NCBI GenBank assembly: GCA_021797675.1 | Contig: JAJZZH010000036.1 | Location: 1-64,000 of the forward strand | Reading direction: 5' to 3' | DNA from: Bacillota bacterium | Lineage (GTDB): Bacteria; Bacillota; Sulfobacillia; Sulfobacillales; Sulfobacillaceae | DNA length: 64,000 nt | Shown: piece after piece, positions 1 to 8,392 of the stretch | Numbering within the stretch: the stretch's first letter is position 1 | Layout: each line of letters starts with the position of its first letter | Notes under the pieces: model-generated | Databases searched by the model: none | The model's input: the letters and a program-made list of their open reading frames with translations, nothing else | What the model was told of the DNA's origin: nothing | Translations under genes and position numbers: made by a program

Positions 1-72
1 TCCTATCCAACTGCCACCCCGACCGAACCCTCCAACGTATCGTTCCGCGAACCAGCACAACGGACGGAATTA

Positions 73-1710
73 TCACACAAATACTAAACGGGGAAGTCTG
101 AGGCCTGATAAATAGCGACTTGGCGACGTTCGCGGAGCGACATTTTGTAACACCAGTACAAGGTCCTTGGGTGAGGCTTTCTCTGACGGGCGACGGGTCA
201 CCCCGACGACGGTTTCCTGGCGGACCTGCCCCGTTTTCCCCGATCGTCGTTGTACGTTCGAGGACAAAGCCTTGCTGGGAACATCGAGGTAGGCGTTCAG
301 GGCCGTACTGGCTCGCCAGGACCGATGGGCGATGCGCCCGTGCCCTTTCTCCAGCGTTTCGGCCGGAGCGAAAAACGCGTCGGGGGACAACGCCCGGAGG
401 TCCGCTTCGAGGGTGGTGGGCGGATTCCCCTTGGCAATCACGAGGTAATCCGCGTGCTTGCCCCCCACGAGCTAGGTGGCCAGGTCCGGTGGGGTGTGCA
501 TAGCATCGCCCGTGACGAGGGCGCCCTGCAGATCGAGGGAGTCGAGGAGGGGATAGGCGGCGGGAATTTCGTTGGATTTCTCGTCGACTTCCGTCTGAGC
601 GAGGACGCGGGTGGTGCCATAGACGACCGCGGAGACCAGATGGCGCGCTTTCGCCGTCTCGCTGCGCGAGCCGCGCACGGTTTTTCCATCGAAGGCCACC
701 GCATCGGGCACGCCCTGCTCGCGCATCCATTCGGTCAAAATCCGATCCAAGGCCTCGACATCACTACGCTGCAGGGCCCGCCGAATCGCGGCTTCGCTCG
801 GCGGGACATAGCGGCCCTTCCACCGAGCCGCCTGGAGCGTGGCCAGTTGGTCTTGGGTTAAGGTCGCGGCCCACTCGCCAATGGCTAACAAACTGGTGCA
901 GCCGGCGGCGATGGCGGCTAAGGCGATGGTGAGGATGGTGATGTACGCGTGGCGCACGCCGCGCGGCTTGCGGACGTCCGGCAGAACCGCTAAGCGGGCC
1001 ATGAGGCTCCGGGGATGGTGTACTAAAGATTCCGTCGACAAGGTGATCGTCCCCCGTTGGGCAATCAAAGCGGGCGCGTCCCACACGGCGGTGAGCCACG
1101 CCCGCGCCTGCGGCACCAACGGCCGCACCGCAACGTGTTTGGCCTGACCATGCCACACATAGGTTCCCTGGTGGCGCCCAAAGCCGAGGGTCAGGCCCAC
1201 GGTTTGCCAATTGGCCGCGCGATAGACCGTCCCGCGGAAGCGGGACGGGTCAATAAAGGTTTCGGCCAATATCACGGGATGGCCGTGGATAGCCTGCCAG
1301 TCGCGAGCCAAGCGCCGCAGCGCCAAGCCGAGGACGCGGGATCCCAAATTGGGGACATGCGCGTCGGGCAGGATAAGAAACCGCGCATTGTTGGCCACAA
1401 ACCGCAAGCGCCGCCGGCGTTGCTCCGGCGTCCAGCCAATCCAAGCGTCCCGAGCGCGGCACCGATAGGCGGCAGCCGTCCATCCGAGTAACGCGACCCA
1501 CTGGCCGTTCCACTCCGCGACTTGATACAGGCGCTCCCCGACAAAACCGGGAAACCCTAAATAATGATGGCGTGCCATCAACTCCTGCCAGCGCGCGACT
1601 TCGTCGCGCGCCACCAGGCGGACGGTGATCTCCCGTATAGGAACCGATATCATGGAAGGTTCTGGTTTCATAATCCAATGATATACCTGTGAAAAGAGGC
1701 TGTCCACCAT
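73..1710 (-). pseudogene. Interrupted DUF4338 (DruA-like)-ISAs1 fusion transposase
   Basis: The first part (about residues 20-210) resembles DUF4338, the domain of Druantia protein DruA (motifs HHYLGF, WIGWTPEQR, FRGTVYRAANW). The second part is an ISAs1-type DDE transposase (DVRKPRGVRHAY, VAFDGKTVRGS, then GDAMHT). The frame runs from 1710 to an in-frame TAG at 472-474 just after the GDAMH motif. It then continues in the same frame (GGKHADYLVIAKGNPPTTL) to about 135, where similarity stops before the usual GHWGIEN region. The copy is therefore both nonsense-interrupted and truncated. DUF4338-ISAs1 fusions are known as a transposase architecture, so a defence role here is not implied. No terminal repeats were located. 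The start is uncertain: ATG codons at 1671 and 1656 are alternatives. Confidence 0.8.
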
Positions 1711-2130
1711 TTATTAATATCCATCAACCATCCGGGTTGCCAGAACTTTGCCGTAGCCCTGACGGCGTCCCCCACCGCCGTCCCTGCCTCTGGTACGGGC
1801 GCTTGGCCCTGGGGTCGATCGTCGCCTACCACCAGGCCTGGATCCGTGAGGGTGAAACAATCGCAGCCTAAGCGCCGCGGCGAAAGGAGGTGAGGCCTCG
1901 CCAGGGATCATACAGATTGGCAGGATCTGGCAATCCACAGATCCTCAGTAGAGTATACTCTCATCGCGGAGACTCCGGTAGCCGAGGACACCCAACCCGA
2001 GTTTGCCAATATCTCCCGATTGCAACATTTGACCCCACTTATTTTATGAAATGGCTCCTAGCCCTGGGGGCCACCGTCGCGACCGTACGATTGTATTTGC
2101 GCAAGTATGCCCAGGGCGGCCTCGACGCCC
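1711..2130. other. Non-coding or decayed stretch
   Basis: No intact gene is visible. On the plus strand at about 2047-2132 a short frame reads like the helix-turn-helix of an IS630-type transposase (KWLLALGATVATVRLYLRKY, then AQGGLDAL). It is immediately followed by the degenerate rpn copy. It may be a transposase remnant, but the match is short. Confidence 0.3.
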
Positions 2131-2583
2131 TGAATCGCATCAATCTCAGCCTCCGACAACCCCGTCACTTCCGCTATCTCCGCCGGCATGAGGCCTTTGC
2201 TGAGCATCTTGGTTGCGATCTCAATCGCCTTGAGTTGTGCGCCTTCGTCCCGTCCCTCCTTATGGCCACTTATGGCCTTCGTCCCATCCCTCCCGACGGC
2301 CTTCATCCCGTCCCTTTTCTTCAGCGCTGGCAATTGCGGACGCATAATCATGCAACGCCTTCTCCCGAGCTTCATAGAGCAGTCGTGTCTGTTCATCGTG
2401 ACTCAGAAATTCGAGGGTAGTCAACGCTTTTTCCATCATGGGATCTCCCTTTACCAATGGATCCGGTGCTGAATCTTGGGCGGTTCCAGAAAATGGATGG
2501 CGAGATGGTCGGTGAGCACCTGTCCCGCCGCATTTCTGAGGTGAAACACATTATGGTATGGTCATTCGCAATCTCTGCGAAGG
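2131..2583 (-). pseudogene. Degenerate partial duplicate of the rpn gene
   Basis: This block repeats most of 2684-3243, the 3' part of the neighbouring Rpn gene, with scattered substitutions. Compared with that copy it has lost part of the EGRDEG repeat and about 75 bases around 2461. It is also frame-shifted: residues MEKALTTLEFLSHDEQTRLL lie in one frame and the C-terminal LKAIEIATKMLSKGLMPAEI in another. No start or N-terminal nuclease domain is present. It looks like a non-functional tandem duplicate, possibly produced by recombination within the gene. Confidence 0.8.
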
Positions 2584-2665
2584 ATATCCCGGCCGCGCGG
2601 CATGTGGTCCGCTACACGGGGGAGCAGCGCTCCAACGTCGGTTGGCCCTTCGCCGCGCCACCACG

Positions 2666-3613
2666 TTATTGCAGGCGTTGTCGAATCGCGTCAATCTCGG
2701 CCTCCGACAACCCCGTCACTTCCGCAATCTCCGCCGGCATGATGCCTTTGCTGAGCATCTTGGTTGCGATCTCAATCGCCTTGAGTTGTTCGCCTTCGTC
2801 CCGTCCCTCCTTATGGCCTTCGTCCCGTCCCTCCCGACGGCCTTCATCCCGTCCCTCCTTATGGCCTTCGTCCCATCCTTCCCGACGGCCTTCATCCCGT
2901 CCCTTTTCTTCAGCGTTGGCAATTGCGGACGCATAATCATGCAACGCCTTCTCCCGAGCTTCATAGAGCAGTCGTGTCTGTTCATCGTGACTCAGAAATT
3001 CGAGGGTAGTCAACGCTTTTTCCATCATGGGATCCCCCTTTACCAATGTTTCCAGTTGTGCCGACGTTCTTAAGCTCAGAAACAGGAGCCACCGGAGGAG
3101 TCGGGACGTCGTAGCCAAGATCCGTTGCTGAATCTTGGGCAGTTCCAGAAAATGGATGGCGAGATGGTCGGTGAGCACCAGTCCCGCCGCATTCCTGACG
3201 TGAAACACATTATGGTATTGGTCATTCGCAATCTCTGCGAAGGCGAGTACATTGATGGCAATCGCCGGATGCAAGGTGTTATACGTGTCGCCCCCATGCA
3301 GTTCGCTTTCGTAGAGTCTGGCCCAATAGTACAGGCTACGCACGCGCATATCTCCGTAGTTCCGAATTTGGACTTCAATATTGACGAGCGTGCGTGCCTC
3401 GGTCCGCGCACGAATGTCGAGCACGGACATCTTGTCGGTCAGCGCATCCTTGTCAATGAAGGGATTCAGCAGCTGCACCGATTCCACCAACGGGTCGCCC
3501 GAATCCTCAAAGATGCCATTGAGGAACGCGATTAAGACATCGCTATTCTGCTCGTCCCCGAAAATCCGCTTAAAGAGAAAATCCACCAGCGGACTCAAGA
3601 GCTCCTCTGACAT
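2666..3613 (-). CDS. Rpn family (PD-(D/E)XK) recombination-promoting nuclease / putative transposase
   Basis: This 315-residue protein starts at ATG 3613 behind a clear AGGAGGTG ribosome site. The N-terminal two thirds match the Rpn/PDDEXK transposase-like family: an opening LSPLVDFLFKRIFGDEQN, then VLDIRARTEARTLVNIEVQI, which carries the D...E-x-Q nuclease residues, and RSLYYWARLYESEL. Around residues 225-265 lies a highly charged repeat built on (E/D)G(R/H)(D/R/K) units, presumably helical. The C-terminal tail (KMLSKGIMPAEIAEVTGLS) looks like a small helix-turn-helix. Members of the family promote RecA-independent recombination and are often multicopy. A broken partial copy lies directly downstream. 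The gene appears intact; its role in this organism is unknown. Confidence 0.85.
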   Translation of the reverse strand: MSEELLSPLVDFLFKRIFGDEQNSDVLIAFLNGIFEDSGDPLVESVQLLNPFIDKDALTDKMSVLDIRARTEARTLVNIEVQIRNYGDMRVRSLYYWARLYESELHGGDTYNTLHPAIAINVLAFAEIANDQYHNVFHVRNAAGLVLTDHLAIHFLELPKIQQRILATTSRLLRWLLFLSLRTSAQLETLVKGDPMMEKALTTLEFLSHDEQTRLLYEAREKALHDYASAIANAEEKGRDEGRREGWDEGHKEGRDEGRREGRDEGHKEGRDEGEQLKAIEIATKMLSKGIMPAEIAEVTGLSEAEIDAIRQRLQ

Positions 3614-4113
3614 TTTCACACCTCCTAAGGACCTGGTGCAAAACTCGGAAAAATCGCCTTTCGGGGATCGCAGCCACACAGGTTGCAGGATTCTAGATCT
3701 GGCATTTTGGGACTTATGCATCAGCCTCTTGACTAAGATGGTTACTCTTATTTTACCCGAGATGAACCGATCTGTCTTTAGACGTAGACATATAGAAGGG
3801 TGCCAGTCGATGCGCGCACAGTGTCGCAATTCGTGCGGCTATCATTTGCTGCCACGCTCCAACGTCGGGAACTACCCAGGCTTCTGGCCGCTCGACTACG
3901 GCAGGTGGCCTCGATCTACAGGGCAAGGGCTCTTTGGCCGACGAGGAAGTGGAAGTGATACCGTTTCCTGGGTCGCAATCGCCGAATTCCAGGATGTCGC
4001 GGGCTCCCTCGCAAAGTGGCAGTAGCCCAGTGATTGGCCGGGAACAGACGAATCCACCCAGAGCTTCCTCTTCAGGATCCGAGGCGCCGGTATCGCCGTG
4101 CGCAATGGGCCTC
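3614..4113. other. Intergenic, nothing recognised
   Basis: About 500 bases upstream of the rpn gene contain no frame with a recognisable domain on either strand. The rpn promoter presumably lies in its first 150 bases, but no convincing -35/-10 pair was found. Confidence 0.4.
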
Positions 4114-4383
4114 TCAGCCGAGGCGGAACCACGGACGCCTCCGCCCTGCCGGGGACGGGGATTTGCTCGTACAGCCCTCGGCTAGGCCTGGACTGGACTT
4201 TGTGGCGCGGATACCGGCAATTGCAACTTTGTTGGTGGACTCACCTGGCCCCAGGGCGGAAAGTTCGGTCTTGCCGTGATTCCGGTCGTATTTTGCGACG
4301 GGCTGTTGGGGTGCGCTCAATAGCGTCTCCACGAGACGGTTCCTTGCGGCTGGCGTGGTCGTCAGAGCGAGCCCTTCAGACAT
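4114..4383 (-). CDS. Possible small hypothetical protein (about 89 residues)
   Basis: An ATG at 4383 follows a GAGGTG ribosome-site-like stretch at close spacing and opens a frame reading MSEGLALTTTPAARNRLVET. I recognise no domain. It lies about 220 bases downstream of the HlyD-like gene in the same orientation, so it could be the last cistron of the bacteriocin operon. The arginine/serine-rich tail looks poorly coding, and it may be chance. Confidence 0.25.
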   Translation of the reverse strand: MSEGLALTTTPAARNRLVETLLSAPQQPVAKYDRNHGKTELSALGPGESTNKVAIAGIRATKSSPGLAEGCTSKSPSPAGRRRPWFRLG

Positions 4384-4608
4384 GATCACCTCATACGATG
4401 GTTCCTGCTAATGGGTAAGGATTACGGCTTTAGTCGTGGAGAATGGTTCAGTGACCAGTTCGTCACCACCCTTGCTGCTTTTTCGTGCCATGGTTTCTTA
4501 GGACGGATGGCATTGGTGGGGATTCTCTCCCGCTTGCGAGCCGGTAAACGTCAGCGCATCCCGTCGCCGAACACGTTGCGCGTTCTGTCGGGTCTTGGCT
4601 TTCGGTGG

Positions 4609-5895
4609 TTATCCCCGCGAAGTCGCCTTGAGAGCCACCAAGGATCCACGGGGCGGCCCGTCTACGGCCGCCTGGGAAGCCTCCACGGCGATGAGGCTGA
4701 CGGGGTGAAAAATCCATCGCCGGCCGGCGTGAAGATACACGCCCCCCTGCCCATGACGGTGAAAGTACGCCGTCCGTGGAATCAGCACCACCTTGACTAA
4801 GCGACGGGTGACGATTTCGAGGGGCTGGGGCAGATTGGCCATCTTAGGGCGCAGCGTTCCTTCCTCCTGCCCATAAAACCAGACCCCGGGGTGTCCCCGG
4901 TAGCGGACGATGGTCCGCGTGACATATCGCACCTTCCCGACCGTCCGCCCGTGCCAAACGATGCGCTCGCCAGCATGTACGCGCGACGCCAGCGACGCAG
5001 TCACAAAACCTTTCCAGGGCAGCACCGGCGTGCGTTTGGGCTCGACCACGCCCAGGGTTTGGCCCGCCGTGACGAACGACGACGACGGTACGGTAATCCG
5101 CAATCGTCCCTGCGCCGGACTCTGGAGGGGCTGGTCCCTCTGCCTGAGGATGTCCCAGGTATCCTTGGCCGCACGGGCCGTCGCCAGGTCCTGCACGACG
5201 GATGTCCGATACACCGCCAGAACGGGACCAACCGCTAGAAAACGCCCTGCCGTATGGTACCGCGAGACCGCTGCCGCTAGCTCTGCTCGCGCATGGTCCC
5301 ACGCTCGCGTGGCCTGACGCAGGTCCGTTCCTAGCGCCCACCGAAAGGTTGGAGCCTCCGAAGCCGCCCTGACCGTTTTCAGCCCCGCCCGCGCCCGAAG
5401 GACCCGGGTGTAGCGCTGTTGAACCGCATCCGCGGCGGCTAGCCAGGCCTGCCGAGCGCTCTGCAGATTAGCCTCGGCGGGGGTCCGCTGCATCGCGAGT
5501 TGACGCTTGGCGACGGTCACGGCGGCCTGGGCAGCCTTCCACGACTCGTACGCCGCTCCCAGCGACAGCTTGAAGAAAGGGGGAACCACGCTGCAAAGTG
5601 ACTGCCCGTGGCCGACCATGGCCCGCTGCCCCGCATGCGGCAGCCAGTTGAGCGTTCCGTTCCAGGGAGCCCTCAGGGGAAGCGGCGGTGAACGCCGCCA
5701 CCATCCCGTGGCGGCCAGGCCAACCACCATCGTCCCCTGATGCGCCCTGGCCCGGGGCACGGATACGCCGGGAGCACGCATGGGACGGACCGAAAGATAG
5801 GTGCCGAAGGCCATCATCCCCAAGCCCAGACCAGCCGCCATCAGCAAGCCGCTGCGGCGCCCCGACACCGACCTCCACGCCGTGCCCGCCACCAT
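4609..5895 (-). CDS. HlyD-type membrane fusion protein of the bacteriocin exporter
   Basis: This 428-residue protein starts at ATG 5895, overlapping the stop of the C39-peptidase gene (TAATG), so the two are translationally coupled. One membrane segment is seen near residues 14-33 (SGLLMAAGLGLGMMAFGTYL). Two half biotinyl-lipoyl motifs follow (LRAPWNGTLNWLPHAGQ and LQSPAQGRLRITVPSSSF). They flank an alpha-helical, alanine- and glutamine-rich stretch typical of the adaptor's coiled-coil hairpin, and a beta-rich C-terminal part follows. Proteins of this type join an ABC exporter to the outside of the cell in Gram-positive bacteriocin systems. The family call rests on architecture rather than strong signature residues. 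Confidence 0.75.
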   Translation of the reverse strand: MVAGTAWRSVSGRRSGLLMAAGLGLGMMAFGTYLSVRPMRAPGVSVPRARAHQGTMVVGLAATGWWRRSPPLPLRAPWNGTLNWLPHAGQRAMVGHGQSLCSVVPPFFKLSLGAAYESWKAAQAAVTVAKRQLAMQRTPAEANLQSARQAWLAAADAVQQRYTRVLRARAGLKTVRAASEAPTFRWALGTDLRQATRAWDHARAELAAAVSRYHTAGRFLAVGPVLAVYRTSVVQDLATARAAKDTWDILRQRDQPLQSPAQGRLRITVPSSSFVTAGQTLGVVEPKRTPVLPWKGFVTASLASRVHAGERIVWHGRTVGKVRYVTRTIVRYRGHPGVWFYGQEEGTLRPKMANLPQPLEIVTRRLVKVVLIPRTAYFHRHGQGGVYLHAGRRWIFHPVSLIAVEASQAAVDGPPRGSLVALKATSRG

Positions 5896-7259
5896 TATTT
5901 CGCATCCTCCCAAAAGTCGTGCAAACGATACAAGGAAGGTTGGGCAACCTGCCAAGCCACATATTTCTGGTACAGACTGTGAATCGCCGAGGTAAGATAG
6001 TTGACCAGGAAGAGCGTGCTAAGCAGCGGCGCCGTCCCCGGCGAGATTCCATGACGCAACCCAATTAACAGCAGAACCGCCAAAATGCCCAAAGCCGGCG
6101 TTTGACTGACCGCCACGCCGATGGGAATCGACCACAAGGTTTGCCGAAAGGTAACGTCGACCAACCCGTTCCAGCTGGCAAACACGGGCTCGGGCGCCTT
6201 CCCCCAGGCTTGGCGCAGCGCATTGTTCAAACGTGCCGATTTTAGCCGCACCTGATAGAGGTAGTCGCGCATGCGGCCTACGAACGGAGCGAGGCCACTT
6301 AATATCACCATCATCAGCCCGGAGAAGAACACCGCCAATGCGGGTTGCCGGTATAGCAGATAGCCCAGCGTACCCAGAGCCACGGTCAGCGTGTAGGGAA
6401 AATCCCGGGCCAAGCCCAAGATGACGTCGACCACGCTCTGCACATCCTGAAAACGGGTATAAGCGTCCCCCACGGTGAAAAAATGTGTGTTCAGCCGAGG
6501 GAACGCCGACTCCAACAGAAGGCCCCCGCGGTGGTTCAGCCGTCGCCGCAAAGACGCCGCCCACCAGGCGGTAAAGGCCGAAAGCACCAGGCTCACACCC
6601 AAAAACCCTGCCGTAATCGCCTCCAAGCGGGGCAAATCGGAGAGATAAAACGGCATAAAGATCGAAAACGCCGCGTTGGTTACGCCCAGCAACGTCGCTG
6701 GCCCGGCTAGCAGGATCAATCCACCCCAATCACGGCCGACCATCCGCCGAACCAGCGGCCGAACCGCGGGTCTGCTGCAACGGACGTCGCCCCCGCCTCG
6801 GCGCGGAATCAACACAATCGTGATGCCGTCCCAATATTGCAAGAAGGTGGACAACGGCATCCGCTGCAGTCCGTTGCCGGGGTCGCCAATCATCACCCCG
6901 GACGGGTCTACCGCCCATACCACCACGAAATGCTCCTGTTGCGGCCAAAACGCGATAAATGGCAACCCACCCGGATCCAATTGGCCAGGTTTTTGGCGTC
7001 CTAATCGAACCTGGAACAGGTCGCTGAGCCCCAGCTGAAACTGTTTAATGGTGGTGCCTTGCACGGGGTCCGTGACCAGGCGGCGCCGTACCTCGCCTAA
7101 GGAAATCGATATTCCATACCACTCCGCAATCGCCATGACGCAGGCCGGGGCGCAGTCGTTCGCCGCCAATTGAAAATGGAACGGCACCACCGCTCCACGG
7201 CCACGTGATTTCAAAGCCATCAACCTTACCGTGCTCAGGCAAACATAACCGCCGAGCAC
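5895..7259 (-). CDS. C39 peptidase-ABC membrane-domain protein lacking the ATPase domain
   Basis: This protein of about 454 residues would cleave double-glycine leaders and export the peptide. The N-terminal 140 residues form a C39 peptidase: QLAANDCAPACVMAIAEWYG holds the oxyanion Gln and catalytic Cys, EHFVVVWAVD the catalytic His, and GDPGNG the Asp. About six membrane segments follow (from GGLILLAGPATLLGVTNAAF to the segment around LVNYLTSAIHSLYQ). The protein ends at YRLHDFWEDAK, where the ATPase linker would begin. Usual family members are about 700 residues and carry a nucleotide-binding domain. Here the stop codon overlaps the start of the HlyD gene, so the short form looks genuine. 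The GTG start at 7259 is chosen because GGAGG lies upstream; ATG at 7274 or 7220 is possible. Confidence 0.85.
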   Translation of the reverse strand: MLGGYVCLSTVRLMALKSRGRGAVVPFHFQLAANDCAPACVMAIAEWYGISISLGEVRRRLVTDPVQGTTIKQFQLGLSDLFQVRLGRQKPGQLDPGGLPFIAFWPQQEHFVVVWAVDPSGVMIGDPGNGLQRMPLSTFLQYWDGITIVLIPRRGGGDVRCSRPAVRPLVRRMVGRDWGGLILLAGPATLLGVTNAAFSIFMPFYLSDLPRLEAITAGFLGVSLVLSAFTAWWAASLRRRLNHRGGLLLESAFPRLNTHFFTVGDAYTRFQDVQSVVDVILGLARDFPYTLTVALGTLGYLLYRQPALAVFFSGLMMVILSGLAPFVGRMRDYLYQVRLKSARLNNALRQAWGKAPEPVFASWNGLVDVTFRQTLWSIPIGVAVSQTPALGILAVLLLIGLRHGISPGTAPLLSTLFLVNYLTSAIHSLYQKYVAWQVAQPSLYRLHDFWEDAK

Positions 7260-7486
7260 CGCCCCCTCCTTCATCGAGTTTTGGCTTGCCTATGCATGGC
7301 TTGCCGGCTTCCCGCAGATCTTGGGTTATCCTATGCCCAATCGTTGCCCTCCGGCGCCGAGCGCGAGGGGTGGCACGGGACGTTCGGAAAACCGCCTTCA
7401 CCCACGACCGTCACCGCGCCGGCCATGCCCGCCGCAACCAAGGATTCACCACTGGCCGGAGGCGGTTGCCCCGTTCGGCAAAGCGG

Positions 7487-7879
7487 CTACAAACGCCCGT
7501 GATGCACCACCAGTGCAATGATGATTCCGATCACGAAAATACCGCCACCGGCGATCACCGACCATTGAAAGACCCGTTGCAACGGCATGCCCCACAGTCG
7601 GCCCGCCGGTAACGAACCGCGCGCCCCTTGGTACAGCAAGAAGAGACCAACCAAAATCAGCACCGTGGGGAGAAATTGCACGAGGTAATCGACGACGACG
7701 GGCAAAGTGGCAAAATAGCGACCGGCCGCCAGCCTGTCTTCGATCAAAAACAGAAAACACAGCGACCCGAGCATGATCATTCCGGCGCGATACGAGCGCG
7801 ACAAGAACCGCCAACGCCAAACCGTGGCACTGGTTCCAAAAATCAACGCAAATACCAAGAGCTCTTGGCTGCTACCCAT
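7487..7879 (-). CDS. Small multispanning membrane protein of the bacteriocin operon (possible immunity)
   Basis: This 130-residue, strongly hydrophobic protein has about four predicted membrane segments: residues 6-20, 32-48, 62-84 and 108-126. It ends in a short basic tail (VVHHGRL). It lies between the precursor gene and the peptidase/exporter gene on the same strand. ATG 7879 is preceded by GAGGGCGG and overlaps the stop of a tiny upstream frame. No conserved family is recognised. Position, size and topology fit a bacteriocin immunity protein or an export accessory subunit; this is inference only. A gap of about 230 bases separates it from the exporter gene. Confidence 0.7.
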   Translation of the reverse strand: MGSSQELLVFALIFGTSATVWRWRFLSRSYRAGMIMLGSLCFLFLIEDRLAAGRYFATLPVVVDYLVQFLPTVLILVGLFLLYQGARGSLPAGRLWGMPLQRVFQWSVIAGGGIFVIGIIIALVVHHGRL

Positions 7880-7907
7880 CGTGTTCCGCCCTCATGGCCA
7901 TCGTCAT
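7872..7907 (-). CDS. Possible 11-codon leader ORF coupled to the membrane protein
   Basis: ATG at 7907 is preceded by a strong AAAAGGAGCGAGC ribosome site and encodes MTMAMRAEHDG. Its TAG stop lies inside the first codons of the membrane-protein gene at 7879. The better ribosome site belongs to the tiny frame, so it may serve translational coupling. It could also be accidental. Confidence 0.35.
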   Translation of the reverse strand: MTMAMRAEHDG

Positions 7908-7951
7908 GCTCGCTCCTTTTCGCAAACCGTGGTCAGCCACCCCCCCGCCCG

Positions 7952-8004
7952 CTCTAAGGCGTCGCCATCGGCCCCGACGGCCGCCGGTGACGACGCCGCT
8001 AGAG
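7952..8004 (-). promoter_or_regulatory. GC-rich intercistronic hairpin after the bacteriocin gene
   Basis: The arms GGCGTCG and CGACGCC pair perfectly. They are extended outwards by CTCTA/TAGAG after a small bulge and enclose a GC-rich loop that can fold further. The hairpin begins 23 bases past the precursor stop codon and has no T-run. It could partly terminate transcription or protect the upstream mRNA, favouring precursor over exporter expression. Confidence 0.55.
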
Positions 8005-8026
8005 ACAGCATGCTACAGGTTACTGA

Positions 8027-8335
8027 TTAAAAGGCGGAGGACACCGCTCCCCACACCCAGCCAATGCCGCCGCCCAAGAAGGCTCCGGCAGCCCCTCCAA
8101 CGGCAGCTTGCGGCACGGAAAATACGCAAGCAGAGTCCGCACACCCAGCAATGCCACCCACCACGGCTCCCGCGCCGCCGCCAATAAAGGCACCCGCCGT
8201 GCCATCTTGGTTGGCCTGACTGATCCAACTTCCTCCGCCCTGCAACGCCAACTCATCGGCGGTTAAAGGCTCCAATGCTAGACTGTCGGCGGAAATCCGC
8301 AAATTGAAATCTGCCGAACGGGTTTCTTCGTGCAT
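8027..8335 (-). CDS. Double-glycine-leader bacteriocin-like peptide precursor
   Basis: This 102-residue precursor starts at ATG 8335 behind AAGGAGGAGG. The leader of about 34 residues is acidic and ends LTADELALQGGG, close to the class II consensus (L, T/S, E-L, then GG). Cleavage is expected after Gly34 or Gly35, since register slightly favours the latter. The mature part of about 67 residues is rich in Gly and Ala with GxxxG spacing (AGAFIGGGAGAVVGGIAG and AVGGAAGAFLGGGIGWVWGA). It has two cysteines in CADSAC that could form a disulfide. Such glycine-zipper helices are typical of pore-forming class II bacteriocins. A C39 peptidase gene downstream in the same operon supports the call. No second peptide gene was found nearby. 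Confidence 0.8.
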   Translation of the reverse strand: MHEETRSADFNLRISADSLALEPLTADELALQGGGSWISQANQDGTAGAFIGGGAGAVVGGIAGCADSACVFSVPQAAVGGAAGAFLGGGIGWVWGAVSSAF

Positions 8336-8365
8336 ATTGCTTGCTAACCTCCTCCTTCAAAATGA

Positions 8366-8386
8366 GCCTTCGGACGCACCGAAGGC
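8366..8386 (-). promoter_or_regulatory. Perfect hairpin at the 5' end of the bacteriocin mRNA
   Basis: GCCTTCGG and CCGAAGGC form a perfect 8-bp stem around a five-base loop. It begins about seven bases past the -10 box, so it sits at the very 5' end of the predicted transcript and about ten bases before the ribosome site. It could stabilise the mRNA or bind a regulator. Confidence 0.65.
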
Positions 8387-8392
8387 AAGCAT

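Noticed and set aside
5507-6064. Several frames overlapping the exporter and HlyD genes that might hold a missing ATPase domain
   Set aside because: None contains Walker A, signature or Walker B motifs.
7260-7486. A possible second small peptide (MAGAVTVVGEGGFPNVPCHP...) between the membrane protein and the exporter
   Set aside because: It has no convincing ribosome site and no leader motif, so it was not called.
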